DNA of 64,000 nucleotides from an uncultured Parabacteroides sp. Its GTDB lineage: Bacteria; Bacteroidota; Bacteroidia; Bacteroidales; Tannerellaceae. The stretch is from contig CAJTMR010000002.1 in assembly GCA_910577325.1 (NCBI GenBank), forward strand, positions 118,641-182,640, in the 5' to 3' direction. The notes under the pieces were generated by a model. That model had not been told where the DNA came from. It was given only the letters and a program-made list of their open reading frames with translations, and did no database searches. Numbering within the stretch: position 1 is the first letter of the stretch; each line of letters starts with the position of its first letter. A program made the position numbers and the translations under genes. Shown piece by piece: positions 17,937-26,579 of this stretch.

Positions 17937-20213
17937 ATGAAGAAAGAAAAAACATGGGCCTTAGCCCTTCTTGCTTTGCTGACCTGCCTGGGGAGGCCTG
18001 CCGTCGCGTCAGACGGGGCTTTTGATCCGGTAGCGTATGTCAATCCTTATATGGGGAACATCAGCCACTTGTTGGTTCCGACTTATCCCACCGTCCATTT
18101 GCCCAACAGTATGTTGCGTGTTTATCCCGAACGGGGGGATTTCACAGGAGACCGATTGGAGGGGTTGCCTCTTATCGTGACAAGCCATCGAGGTAGCTCG
18201 GCTTTCAATTTGAGCCCTTATCAGGGTGATGAGGCTGGCTTGAAGCCGGTCATCCGATATAGTTACGATCGTGAAAAGATTGCCCCGTACCGGTATCAGG
18301 TATATTTGGACGATGCGAATATTGAGGTCGATTATGCCCCTTCCCATCAGAGTGCCGTCTATAGCCTTGCGTTTGAGAAGGAGGGACCATCCTTTCTGGT
18401 GTTCAATAGCCGGAATGGCGAATTGAAATGTGAAGGAAATAAGGTCAGTGGTTTTCAATATGTAGACAAGAAAACAAAGGTCTATCTGTATGTCGAAACC
18501 GACAAGAAGCCGGAGAAATTCGGTGTCTTGGCCAGCGAGAGAGTGAAGTACGTGAAGTCCGGTAAATTGTCCGTAGAGGGAAAAGATGCGGCTTTGGCTT
18601 TGGTTTTTGTCGGTCATAAGAAGATAGGTGTCCGCTATGGCATCTCTTTCATCAGCACGGAACAGGCCCGGAAAAATCTGGAACGCGAGATAGATACTTA
18701 TGATGTGAATGCAATTGCCCGGGCCGGACGAGACGAATGGAACGATGCTTTAGGCAAGATACGGGTAAGTGGCGGGAGCGAAAACGACAAGACTGTTTTC
18801 TATACTTCCTTGTACCGTTGTTATGAACGCCCGGTGAACTTGAGTGAAGACGGTCGTTATTATAGTGCTTTCGATGGTCGGATACATGAAGATGGCGGCC
18901 ATCCGTTCTATACTGACGACTGGATTTGGGACACATATCGCGCCACTCATCCGCTTCGTATTCTGATAGATCGGGAGCGTGAGACAGATATCATCAATTC
19001 CTATCTCTTGATGGCCAAGCAGATGGGGACGAACTGGATGCCGACCTTCCCCGAAGTGACCGGCGATTCCCGTCGTATGAATTCCAACCATGCTGTCGCC
19101 ACCGTTATCGACGCGTGGCGGAAAGGCGTACGTGGTTTCGATCTTGAAAAGGCCTATGAAGCGGCTCGTAAGGGGATTGAGGAAAAAACACTGATCCCTT
19201 GGTCGGCGGCCCCTTCCGGATGGTTGGATGCGTTTTATAAGGAACATGGGTATATCCCCGCCTTGAAACCGGGTGAAGAGGAAACGGTGGCCAATGTCTC
19301 TCCGTGGGAAAAACGCCAGCCGGTCGCCGTTACCTTAGGGACGGCTTATGACGAATGGTGTCTTTCACAGATCGCAGCCGAGCTGGGGAAGAAAAAGGAT
19401 GCGGAATATTTCCTTGCCCGCTCTTACAACTACCGGAACCTGTTTAATCCTGAAACCCGCTTCTTTCATCCCAAGGATAAGGACGGACGGTTTATTGAAG
19501 GAGTGGACTACCGGTATTCCGGCGGTCTGGGCGCCCGTGATTATTATGACGAGAATAACGGCTATGTTTATCGTTGGGACGTACAACACAATGTCGGTGA
19601 TTTGATTTCGCTTATCGGAGGGAACGAGGCTTTTACGGATGCCCTTGATTTAATGTTCGATACCCCTTTGGGAATGTCCAAATGGCAATTTTATGCGTCT
19701 TTGCCTGACCACACCGGCAATGTCGGCATGTTCTCGATGGCTAATGAGCCGAGTTTGCATATCCCGTATCTGTACAACTATGCCGGACAGCCTTGGAAGA
19801 CGCAGAAACGTATCCGTACCTTGCTCGACCAATGGTTCCGTAATGACCTGATGGGAGTTCCGGGTGATGAAGACGGTGGCGGCATGTCTGCTTTCGTGGT
19901 GTTTAGCATGATGGGATTTTATCCGGTGACACCCGGATCTCCGACTTATAATATCGGCAGCCCGGTCTTTTCGGATGTGAGGATCGACCTTGGCAATGGC
20001 AACGTGTTCGAGATCGTAGCGGAAGGTGCTTCTTCTGATAATAAATACGTGCAGTCGGCAACGTTGAATGGTGAAGAGGTGAACGGACCTTGGTTTGTCC
20101 ATGACCGGATTGCTGGTGGTGTCCTGTCCTTGAAGATGGGACCGAAGGCTAATAAGGAGTGGGGGATCGGGACTCCTCCGCCATCGGCTGGAATATTGAA
20201 AACTGAAAATTAA
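17937..20213 (+). CDS. GH92 alpha-mannosidase, exported
   Basis: Calcium-dependent exo-alpha-mannosidase of glycoside hydrolase family 92, 758 aa, the usual length. Signal peptide (LALLALLTCLGRPAVAS), N-terminal beta-sandwich starting at DPVAYVNPYMG, then an (alpha/alpha)6 barrel with DDWIWDTYRATHPL and the catalytic-loop signature GDEDGGGMSAF, whose acidic residues match the base Asp pair of characterised GH92 enzymes. In gut Bacteroidetes such enzymes trim host or yeast N-glycans. It stands alone without SusC/D neighbours, so its glycan context is not shown here. Confidence 0.92.
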   Translation: MKKEKTWALALLALLTCLGRPAVASDGAFDPVAYVNPYMGNISHLLVPTYPTVHLPNSMLRVYPERGDFTGDRLEGLPLIVTSHRGSSAFNLSPYQGDEAGLKPVIRYSYDREKIAPYRYQVYLDDANIEVDYAPSHQSAVYSLAFEKEGPSFLVFNSRNGELKCEGNKVSGFQYVDKKTKVYLYVETDKKPEKFGVLASERVKYVKSGKLSVEGKDAALALVFVGHKKIGVRYGISFISTEQARKNLEREIDTYDVNAIARAGRDEWNDALGKIRVSGGSENDKTVFYTSLYRCYERPVNLSEDGRYYSAFDGRIHEDGGHPFYTDDWIWDTYRATHPLRILIDRERETDIINSYLLMAKQMGTNWMPTFPEVTGDSRRMNSNHAVATVIDAWRKGVRGFDLEKAYEAARKGIEEKTLIPWSAAPSGWLDAFYKEHGYIPALKPGEEETVANVSPWEKRQPVAVTLGTAYDEWCLSQIAAELGKKKDAEYFLARSYNYRNLFNPETRFFHPKDKDGRFIEGVDYRYSGGLGARDYYDENNGYVYRWDVQHNVGDLISLIGGNEAFTDALDLMFDTPLGMSKWQFYASLPDHTGNVGMFSMANEPSLHIPYLYNYAGQPWKTQKRIRTLLDQWFRNDLMGVPGDEDGGGMSAFVVFSMMGFYPVTPGSPTYNIGSPVFSDVRIDLGNGNVFEIVAEGASSDNKYVQSATLNGEEVNGPWFVHDRIAGGVLSLKMGPKANKEWGIGTPPPSAGILKTEN

Positions 20214-20346
20214 AAAAGAATGAAAAGGAGAAAAGGGAGTGTGAAATACGGACTTGTTGATTATCAATACAATCGATATTTGACACACCTTTTTCGTCCT
20301 CTCAAGAGGGAAAACGGAATGAATATTGAATCTTTATAAATCATAA

Positions 20347-20832
20347 ATGGAGAAGACAAGTTGGTATGTATTGTATACTGCTCCCAGGGCGGAAAAACAG
20401 GTGAAGGGCCGGATCGATGCACTTGGGATCGAGTGTTGGCTTCCGCTTCATCGTGCACCCAGGGTTTGGTCTGACCGTGTGAAGATCGTGGAGTTGCCGT
20501 TATTCAATTCTTATCTGTTTGTGCGGTGTACCGATCCGGAGTTAAGAGGCTTGATCCGGGTATATGGCGTGGCTCGTATCGTCTATTATAATGGAAAACC
20601 GGCTGTTGTCCGCCAAAAAGAGATCGATGCTATTCAGGAGTTTCTTGTCCGGGCATCCGAACATGCCTTATGCCCTGGGCAAGAAGTTGAAATCCTTTGC
20701 GGAGCGATGAAACATGTTTCCGGCAGGGTAAAGAAAATCAAAAAAACACACTTGGTCCTTTATCTCGAACAATTGGGAGCTACCGTTTGTGTCAAACTGG
20801 ACAATGTAGCCAGAGTGGACCGGTTAAAGTAG
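20347..20832 (+). CDS. UpxY-family transcription antiterminator (NusG paralog), orphan
   Basis: 161-aa NusG-like protein: NGN domain (SWYVLYTAPRAEKQV to about residue 95) and a C-terminal KOW-like segment (PGQEVEILCGAMKHVSGRVKKI). In Bacteroides, UpxY proteins are the first gene of a capsule operon and allow RNA polymerase to read through it. Here no polysaccharide gene follows; the 3' end overlaps the convergent cobQ by 9 bp, and the next same-strand gene is the V-ATPase 2.4 kb away. A near-match -7 box, GATATTTG, lies at 20275-20282. It is intact but has no evident operon to act on. Confidence 0.85.
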   Translation: MEKTSWYVLYTAPRAEKQVKGRIDALGIECWLPLHRAPRVWSDRVKIVELPLFNSYLFVRCTDPELRGLIRVYGVARIVYYNGKPAVVRQKEIDAIQEFLVRASEHALCPGQEVEILCGAMKHVSGRVKKIKKTHLVLYLEQLGATVCVKLDNVARVDRLK

Positions 20833-22353
20833 TTGCCGGTAGATATAATCCATGTCGACATGTTTCTTTACCAAAGCCGCTAACTTGTTGTATTGCTCTT
20901 CTTTGAATGCGGCATAGTCGAAAGGGAGGTCTGTTGTATCTTTGTCAAATCCTTCGGCCAGGTTGTCCAGGACTTCCGGGTTATCCAGTATTCCGTGCAT
21001 ATAGCTGCCCCAACATGTGTTATCCAGATAATAACCGTCTGTCCGTCCGTCGTCGAGGATGGCCACCGGACTGTCTGGAGCGTCGCCAAGCGGAGTTGTC
21101 CGTCCCATGTGTATCTCGTAGCCGCGACAGCCGTAGTCGTAGGAGACGGTTTGCGAACCTCCCTTACAGGAACCCTCCTTGTATAGCCCCGGCAAAAAGG
21201 CAAAGGCACTTTGGCGAGTTATTTTTTCCGGTTCGATGATCGTGCATTGCGGTAGCAGGCCCAGCCCGGGAACGGCGGGCAGGTTCCCCTCGATCGCCTC
21301 CGGGTCTTCGAGACGTGCTCCCATCATCTGATACCCGCCGCAGATGCCGATCACTTTTTTCCCGTTTTTGTGAGCGCGGATAATCGCATCGGCTATGCCG
21401 CACGCCCGCAGGCTTTGAAGATCCGAAAGTGTATTTTTGGAGCCGGGGATCAGGATGATATCCGCTTTTTCTATCTCGTCGATGTTGTTCGTATAATAGG
21501 CATTAAAGCGAGGGTCCATATCCAATATGTCGAAGTCGGTGAAATTGGACATCCGTTTCAGCAAGATGATCGCCACGTTGATTTTTCCGTCCCGGTAAGT
21601 ATTGTGTTTCATATCGAGAGCGACCGAGTCTTCTTCTTCGATTTTGATATCGCAAAACCAAGGGATCACACCTACTACCGGCATGCCGGTTAAGTCTTCG
21701 ATAATCTTCCTTCCGTCGTCAAAAAGAGATACGTCTCCCCTGAATTTATTGATGATGATTCCTTTCATCAAAGCTCTTTCTTCCGGTTTCAGCAGGGCGA
21801 TTGTACCGTAGACAGACCCGAAAACGCCGCCCCGGTCTATGTCGGCAACCAAAAAGGTCGCCGCTCCGGTCTGCTCGGCCATCCGCATATTGGTGATGTC
21901 TCGGTCGCGCAGGTTCAGTTCGGAAATGCTGCCGGCCCCTTCCAGGACGATCGGGCTATAGCGACTTTCCAGGCGGTGGAAGGCTTCGGTCGCTTCTTTG
22001 AATAATTCCTCTTTTTGGTTTTGCATACCGAAATAATCCCGTGCCGACATGTTCCCGACCGGTCGGCCGTTCAAGACGACCTGGGAGTTTTTATCATTCG
22101 TCGGTTTCAGCAACACCGGGTTCATATCCGTATGGGGGGCGATCCCGCAGGCTTCGGCTTGTACCACCTGCGCACGTCCCATTTCTCCGCCTTCGGGAGT
22201 GGAGTAGGAGTTGAGTGACATATTTTGCGCCTTGAATGGTGCCGGATGATATCCGTCTTGCTTGAATATGCGGCAGAAAGCTGCATTGATAACGCTTTTG
22301 CCTGCATCGGAGCAAGTCCCGACAAACATGATCGGTTTTAGGCGCACGTTCAT
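20824..22353 (-). CDS. cobQ: Cobyric acid synthase
   Basis: Amidates four side chains of adenosylcobyrinic acid diamide in cobalamin synthesis, using glutamine and ATP. 509 aa: N-terminal dethiobiotin-synthetase-like P-loop domain (MFVGTCSDAGKS, KAQNMSLNSY) and C-terminal type-1 glutamine amidotransferase domain with the nucleophile elbow GICGGYQMMGARL and a C-terminal YMHGILDN His. It is the only cobalamin biosynthesis gene in the window. The upstream acetyltransferase overlaps its start by 4 bp. Confidence 0.95.
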   Translation of the reverse strand: MNVRLKPIMFVGTCSDAGKSVINAAFCRIFKQDGYHPAPFKAQNMSLNSYSTPEGGEMGRAQVVQAEACGIAPHTDMNPVLLKPTNDKNSQVVLNGRPVGNMSARDYFGMQNQKEELFKEATEAFHRLESRYSPIVLEGAGSISELNLRDRDITNMRMAEQTGAATFLVADIDRGGVFGSVYGTIALLKPEERALMKGIIINKFRGDVSLFDDGRKIIEDLTGMPVVGVIPWFCDIKIEEEDSVALDMKHNTYRDGKINVAIILLKRMSNFTDFDILDMDPRFNAYYTNNIDEIEKADIILIPGSKNTLSDLQSLRACGIADAIIRAHKNGKKVIGICGGYQMMGARLEDPEAIEGNLPAVPGLGLLPQCTIIEPEKITRQSAFAFLPGLYKEGSCKGGSQTVSYDYGCRGYEIHMGRTTPLGDAPDSPVAILDDGRTDGYYLDNTCWGSYMHGILDNPEVLDNLAEGFDKDTTDLPFDYAAFKEEQYNKLAALVKKHVDMDYIYRQLL

Positions 22354-22853
22354 TCCTTTACCTCCATTCTCATTATGTAATCGTTCATGTAGTAGCCGTT
22401 CCCGATATGGAAATCACGGGTTGCATGTTCGTGAAATCCCATGTGCTTGTAGAAACCTACGGCCGGGTTGTGGCGGTTTACATTCAGTTCTATCGTGAAA
22501 GAACCTGGATGGATCGTTTTCAGATAAGTGATTCCTTGTTCGATTATGAAACGCCCGATTCCCGAACCATGCAAGGAAGGCAAAGAATATATTTTTTGGA
22601 ATTCATATAAATCCTTTTCTACGGTTTCGATGGACAAGTAGCCGGAAGGGACACTGTCGGCATAGATGATGAAGAACTGGTGATGAAGTTCGCTCATCTG
22701 CTTTTGAAGGCTTTCAGTGCTGTACATCATCTCGAACATATAGTCGAGTTGTTCGCGGGAGAGGATGGAACCATAGGTCGGTTCCCAGATATTGGATGCC
22801 AGAGTCCGGATAAGGGGACAGTCGGCAAGGGTTGCTTTTTTGATGGAAAACAT
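22350..22853 (-). CDS. GNAT family N-acetyltransferase
   Basis: 167-aa GCN5-related N-acetyltransferase. The acetyl-CoA pyrophosphate loop is LHGSGIGRFIIEQG and the C-terminal motif is NPAVGFYKHMGF. Substrate unknown. It is the first gene of a two-gene operon with cobQ (ATGA overlap) under a clear -7 box; a link to cobalamin is suggested only by position. Confidence 0.85.
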   Translation of the reverse strand: MFSIKKATLADCPLIRTLASNIWEPTYGSILSREQLDYMFEMMYSTESLQKQMSELHHQFFIIYADSVPSGYLSIETVEKDLYEFQKIYSLPSLHGSGIGRFIIEQGITYLKTIHPGSFTIELNVNRHNPAVGFYKHMGFHEHATRDFHIGNGYYMNDYIMRMEVKE

Positions 22854-22893
22854 ATATTTCGAATTTACTATGGATGATAAAAAAATTGTGACA

Positions 22894-22901
22894 CAAAGAT
22901 A
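22894..22901 (-). promoter_or_regulatory. -7 box of the acetyltransferase-cobQ operon
   Basis: Reverse-strand TATCTTTG, 40 bp before the ATG at 22853. Confidence 0.6.
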
Positions 22902-23038
22902 GGGCGCGAATTGTCATTTCATAGCTGAGAAAGACGGTTTTGAACAGATTTTTAACATTAAAAAATATTACCTTGTACGCCTGTCCGGATACGGGGGAGA
23001 TCGTTGAGGCACTCGGCGAACCGTAAAGCTATGCTTTA

Positions 23039-23089
23039 GCCTGCGTAACGCTATGGGTTAGCTCCCCTAACCCATAGCGTTACGCAGGC
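23039..23089. repeat. Perfect 23-bp inverted repeat
   Basis: Arms 23039-23061 and 23067-23089 are perfectly complementary around a 5-nt loop; the arm contains GCGTAACGCTATGGGTTAG. A smaller hairpin, TAAAGC-TAT-GCTTTA, sits just before it. It lies between divergent operons, so it is not a simple 3' terminator. The word set (CTATGCTTTA, TAACCC-AT-GCGTTA) recurs at 63269-63331. Confidence 0.75.
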
Positions 23090-23212
23090 CTTTCCTCGTG
23101 TCGGGCATTCATTTTCTCGCGGGCAGCGACCATCCCGGCGAACTGGTGGTGTAAAAAAATTGTATAATCGCAAATTTTTAGGATAGACTGGATGCTAATT
23201 CAAAGAAAAGAA

Positions 23213-23220
23213 TAACTTTG
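23213..23220 (+). promoter_or_regulatory. -7 box of the V-type ATPase operon
   Basis: TAACTTTG matches TAnnTTTG, 45 bp before the first ATPase gene. Confidence 0.6.
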
Positions 23221-23265
23221 TAGGCGTTTAAACTTGACATGGAAACAACTTAAAAATATATAGAA

Positions 23266-23856
23266 ATGGATACAAAGATTCAGGAACTGACCGACAAGAT
23301 CTACAAAGAAGGTGTAGAGAAAGGCAACGAAGAAGCAGGGCGAATCATTGCCGATGCCAATGCTCAGAAACAGGCTATTTTGACTGAGGCGGAAGCGGAA
23401 GCAAAGCGTATTGTGGCACAGGCTGAAAAGCAGGCTGCCGAGTTGAAAAAGAATACGGAAGCCGAGTTGAAGCTGTTTGCTACCCAATCTGTAGAAGCGC
23501 TGAAGAGCGAAGTGGTAAATCTCATTACGGGAAAAATTACTTCCTCCAATGTGAAAGCGATCGTTTCTGATACTGCATTTATGCAGAAAGTGATTTTAGA
23601 AATGGCAAAGGAATGGGCGGTGAAGGAAGCGATCACGATCCGGACGGCCGATGCCGATGCTCTCACCAAATATTTTGAAGCCAATGCCAAAAGCCTCTTG
23701 GACGGAGGTGTGAAGATTGAAAAAGTAAGCGGCCATGATGCTTCTTTCACAATCGTCCCGGCTGACGGTTCGTACAAAGTAAGTTTCGGGGAAGACGAGT
23801 TTGTTGCTTTCTTCAAGGAATTCCTTCGTCCCGGATTGGTAGAAATGCTGTTCTGA
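23266..23856 (+). CDS. atpE (V-type): V/A-type ATPase peripheral stalk subunit E
   Basis: 196-aa subunit E. Residues 10-90 form a long charged coiled coil (Ala/Glu/Lys-rich, e.g. ADANAQKQAILTEAEAEAKR), and a globular C-terminal domain follows, ending RPGLVEMLF. It links the catalytic head to subunit I. It is the first gene of a seven-gene operon, and the next gene begins 1 bp after its stop. Confidence 0.85.
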   Translation: MDTKIQELTDKIYKEGVEKGNEEAGRIIADANAQKQAILTEAEAEAKRIVAQAEKQAAELKKNTEAELKLFATQSVEALKSEVVNLITGKITSSNVKAIVSDTAFMQKVILEMAKEWAVKEAITIRTADADALTKYFEANAKSLLDGGVKIEKVSGHDASFTIVPADGSYKVSFGEDEFVAFFKEFLRPGLVEMLF

Positions 23857-23857
23857 T

Positions 23858-24727
23858 ATGGGTAAATATTATTGCTTAATCGCAGGACTCCCCAATATTG
23901 CGCTCGATGATAGTAAATTGACCTATTCCATCAGTCAATTCAGACAGGAATTGGACGGTATACTGACAAAAGCCGATAAGAAGCTGATCGATCTGTTCTT
24001 TCTCAAATTCGACAATAAGAACCTGATTGCTCATGCCAAACAGCCGGATCGTGATCCGGACCCGCGGGGATGTATAACGTATGATGAGTTTGATGCTCTT
24101 TACAAAGCGTTGAAGGAAGAAGAAAAGCCACCCAAGAATGACCGGATGCCTCCCTATTTCAAAGAGTTTTTCAAACTTTATCTTGAAGCACAAGGCAAAG
24201 AAAACAAACAAGAAATTCCGTGGGAAGATCGCTTGGCAGCCCTCTATTATGCGTATGTCATGAAAAATCCGAACAAGTTTGTCAGCGATTGGTTTGAGCT
24301 GAATTTGAATATCAACAATATGCTGACGGCTATCACTTGTCGTAAACATGGTCTCGATAAAACTGAATATATCGTCGGGGATAATGAAGTCGCCCGGGCG
24401 CTTCGTACATCCAATGCCCGTGATTTCGGGTTGGGAGATACGGTGGATTATTTACCGGATCTCGGGCGTATTGCAGAAGAAACGGATTTGATGGTACGCG
24501 AAAAGAAGGTGGATCTCTTGAAGTGGGAATGGCTTGAGAAGCATACATTCTTTAAGCCTTTCGGCATAGAGAGCGTATTCGCTTATTTGTTGAAGTTGGA
24601 AATGATCGAGCGCTGGGTGACGCTGGATAAGACGACTGGCGAAAAGACTTTCCGTGAGATTGTCGGGGCGATGAAGAAAGGCAGCGAGAATGCCTTGGAA
24701 GAATTTAAAAGAAACAATAAAAAATGA
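23858..24727 (+). CDS. DUF2764 protein, probable subunit-C-like ATPase component
   Basis: 289-aa protein, mostly helical, starting MGKYYCLIAGLPNIALDD. It matches the DUF2764 family found inside Bacteroidetes and some other V-type ATPase operons. The operon has no recognisable subunit C, and this gene occupies the place between E and A where C/F genes usually lie. The inference is that it takes the central-stalk socket role; length and helical content are compatible with a distant C/AC39 homolog. No catalytic motif is seen. Confidence 0.8.
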   Translation: MGKYYCLIAGLPNIALDDSKLTYSISQFRQELDGILTKADKKLIDLFFLKFDNKNLIAHAKQPDRDPDPRGCITYDEFDALYKALKEEEKPPKNDRMPPYFKEFFKLYLEAQGKENKQEIPWEDRLAALYYAYVMKNPNKFVSDWFELNLNINNMLTAITCRKHGLDKTEYIVGDNEVARALRTSNARDFGLGDTVDYLPDLGRIAEETDLMVREKKVDLLKWEWLEKHTFFKPFGIESVFAYLLKLEMIERWVTLDKTTGEKTFREIVGAMKKGSENALEEFKRNNKK

Positions 24728-24747
24728 TATCCGGATTTAGGATTTCA

Positions 24748-24791
24748 GATTTATGATTTATGCGTCGATGCCAAATCATAAGTCATAAATC
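24748..24791. repeat. AT-rich intergenic hairpin of GATTTATG words
   Basis: GATTTATGATTTATG (24748-24762) opposes CATAAGTCATAAATC (24777-24791), followed by two further CATAAAT repeats up to the subunit A start. It lies inside the operon between DUF2764 and subunit A. Confidence 0.55.
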
Positions 24792-24813
24792 ATAAATCAT
24801 AAATAAACAGATT

Positions 24814-26571
24814 ATGGCTACGAAAGGAATTGTAAAAGGGATCGTCTCCAACCTTGTTACTGTAGAGGTGGATGGACCGGTTTCCCAAAATGAGATCTGT
24901 TACATTTCTGTAGGAGGCGTGAAGCTGATGGCGGAAGTTATAAAGGTAATAGGAAAGAATGCTTTTGTACAGGTGTTTGAGAGCACTCGTGGTATGCAGG
25001 TGGGTGACGAAGCCGAGTTTGAAGGACATATGTTGGAGGTGACGTTGGGACCGGGTATGCTGTCACGCAACTATGATGGTTTGCAGAACGACCTCGACAA
25101 GATGGATGGTGTTTTCCTGAAACGTGGAGAATATACTTTCCCGTTGGACAATGACAAATTGTGGGATTTCAAGCCTCTTGCCAAAGTTGGAGACAAGGTA
25201 GCCGGTGGTAGTTGGCTGGGTGAAGTGGACGAAAACTACCAGCCCCATAAGATCATGGTCCCTTTCACTTTTAAAGGTGAATATACTGTCAAGAGCCTGA
25301 AAGAAGCGGGACAATATATCATCAACGAGGTGATAGCTGTCTTGATGGACGAAACAGGTAAGGATGTAGAGGTGACAATGGTTCAACGTTGGCCGGTAAA
25401 ACGAGCCATTACTTGTTATAAGGAAAAACCGCGTCCTTACAAGCTGCTTGAAACGGGTGTCCGTACGATCGATACGGTAAATCCGATCGTAGAAGGTGGT
25501 ACGGGATTTATCCCCGGACCGTTCGGAACAGGAAAGACCGTGCTCCAGCACGCCATCTCCAAACAGGCGGAGGCCGATATCGTGATCATTGCCGCCTGCG
25601 GTGAACGTGCGAACGAAGTAGTGGAAATCTTTACCGAGTTTCCGGAACTGATCGACCCGCATACGGGTCGTAAGCTGATGGAGCGTACCATCATTATCGC
25701 CAATACGTCGAACATGCCAGTGGCTGCCCGTGAAGCATCCGTATATACGGCCATGACAATAGCCGAGTACTACAGGAGCATGGGATTGAAGGTGCTTTTG
25801 ATGGCCGACTCGACTTCCCGTTGGGCACAGGCTTTGCGCGAGATGTCCAACCGCCTGGAAGAACTTCCCGGGCCAGACGCGTTCCCGATGGACTTGTCCG
25901 CGATTGTGGCTAACTTCTATGCACGTGCCGGCTATGTACATTTGAATAATGGTGAAACGGGTTCCGTAACCTTCATCGGTACGGTATCGCCTGCCGGTGG
26001 TAACCTGAAAGAGCCTGTGACGGAAAATACGAAGAAGGTGGCCCGTTGTTTCTATGCTTTGGAACAGGAGCGTGCCGACCGTAAGCGTTATCCGGCCGTG
26101 AACCCGATCGATAGTTATTCCAAATATCTGGAATATCCCGAATTTCAGGAATATATTGCCAGACATATCTCACCGACCTGGATTGACAAGGTAAATGAAA
26201 TCAAGACCCGTATGTTGCGTGGCAAGGAAATTTCCGAACAGATAAACATCCTCGGTGATGACGGCGTGCCTGTGGAATATCACGTGATTTTCTGGAAATC
26301 GGAACTGATCGACTTCGTGATCCTGCAACAGGATGCGTTCGACGCGATCGATGCGGTAACCCCTCTTGCGCGTCAGGAGTTCATGTTGGACAAGGTGGTG
26401 AAGATCTGCCATACCGAGTTCAAGTTCGACTCTTTCCTCGAAGTAATGGAATACTTTAAGAAGATGATCAATATCTTCAAGCAAATGAACTATTCCGAAT
26501 ATGAGAGCGAACAGTTCAAGAAGTTTAACGACCAACTTGACGCACTGCTTGCAGAGCGCGAAGATAAATAA
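24814..26571 (+). CDS. atpA (V-type): V/A-type ATPase catalytic subunit A
   Basis: 585-aa catalytic subunit that hydrolyses or makes ATP in the cytoplasmic head. Walker A GPFGTGKT (Lys241), the non-homologous bulge typical of subunit A (about residues 115-185), the arginine-finger-side motif and the ADSTSRWAQALREMS signature are all present. Full length. Subunit B starts 8 bp downstream. Confidence 0.97.
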   Translation: MATKGIVKGIVSNLVTVEVDGPVSQNEICYISVGGVKLMAEVIKVIGKNAFVQVFESTRGMQVGDEAEFEGHMLEVTLGPGMLSRNYDGLQNDLDKMDGVFLKRGEYTFPLDNDKLWDFKPLAKVGDKVAGGSWLGEVDENYQPHKIMVPFTFKGEYTVKSLKEAGQYIINEVIAVLMDETGKDVEVTMVQRWPVKRAITCYKEKPRPYKLLETGVRTIDTVNPIVEGGTGFIPGPFGTGKTVLQHAISKQAEADIVIIAACGERANEVVEIFTEFPELIDPHTGRKLMERTIIIANTSNMPVAAREASVYTAMTIAEYYRSMGLKVLLMADSTSRWAQALREMSNRLEELPGPDAFPMDLSAIVANFYARAGYVHLNNGETGSVTFIGTVSPAGGNLKEPVTENTKKVARCFYALEQERADRKRYPAVNPIDSYSKYLEYPEFQEYIARHISPTWIDKVNEIKTRMLRGKEISEQINILGDDGVPVEYHVIFWKSELIDFVILQQDAFDAIDAVTPLARQEFMLDKVVKICHTEFKFDSFLEVMEYFKKMINIFKQMNYSEYESEQFKKFNDQLDALLAEREDK

Positions 26572-26579
26572 TAGAGCGT

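Larger units (their letters stand above)
22854..23265. other. Intergenic region between divergent cobQ and V-ATPase operons
   Basis: 412 bp without a supportable gene. It holds the two divergent -7 boxes (22894-22901 and 23213-23220) and the strong hairpin at 23039-23089. The rest (about 23090-23200) shows nothing recognised. Confidence 0.7.

Noticed and set aside
25063..26166. 367-codon frame antisense to V-ATPase subunit A
   Set aside because: Subunit A is certain; the antisense product is His/Arg-rich without any recognised motif.
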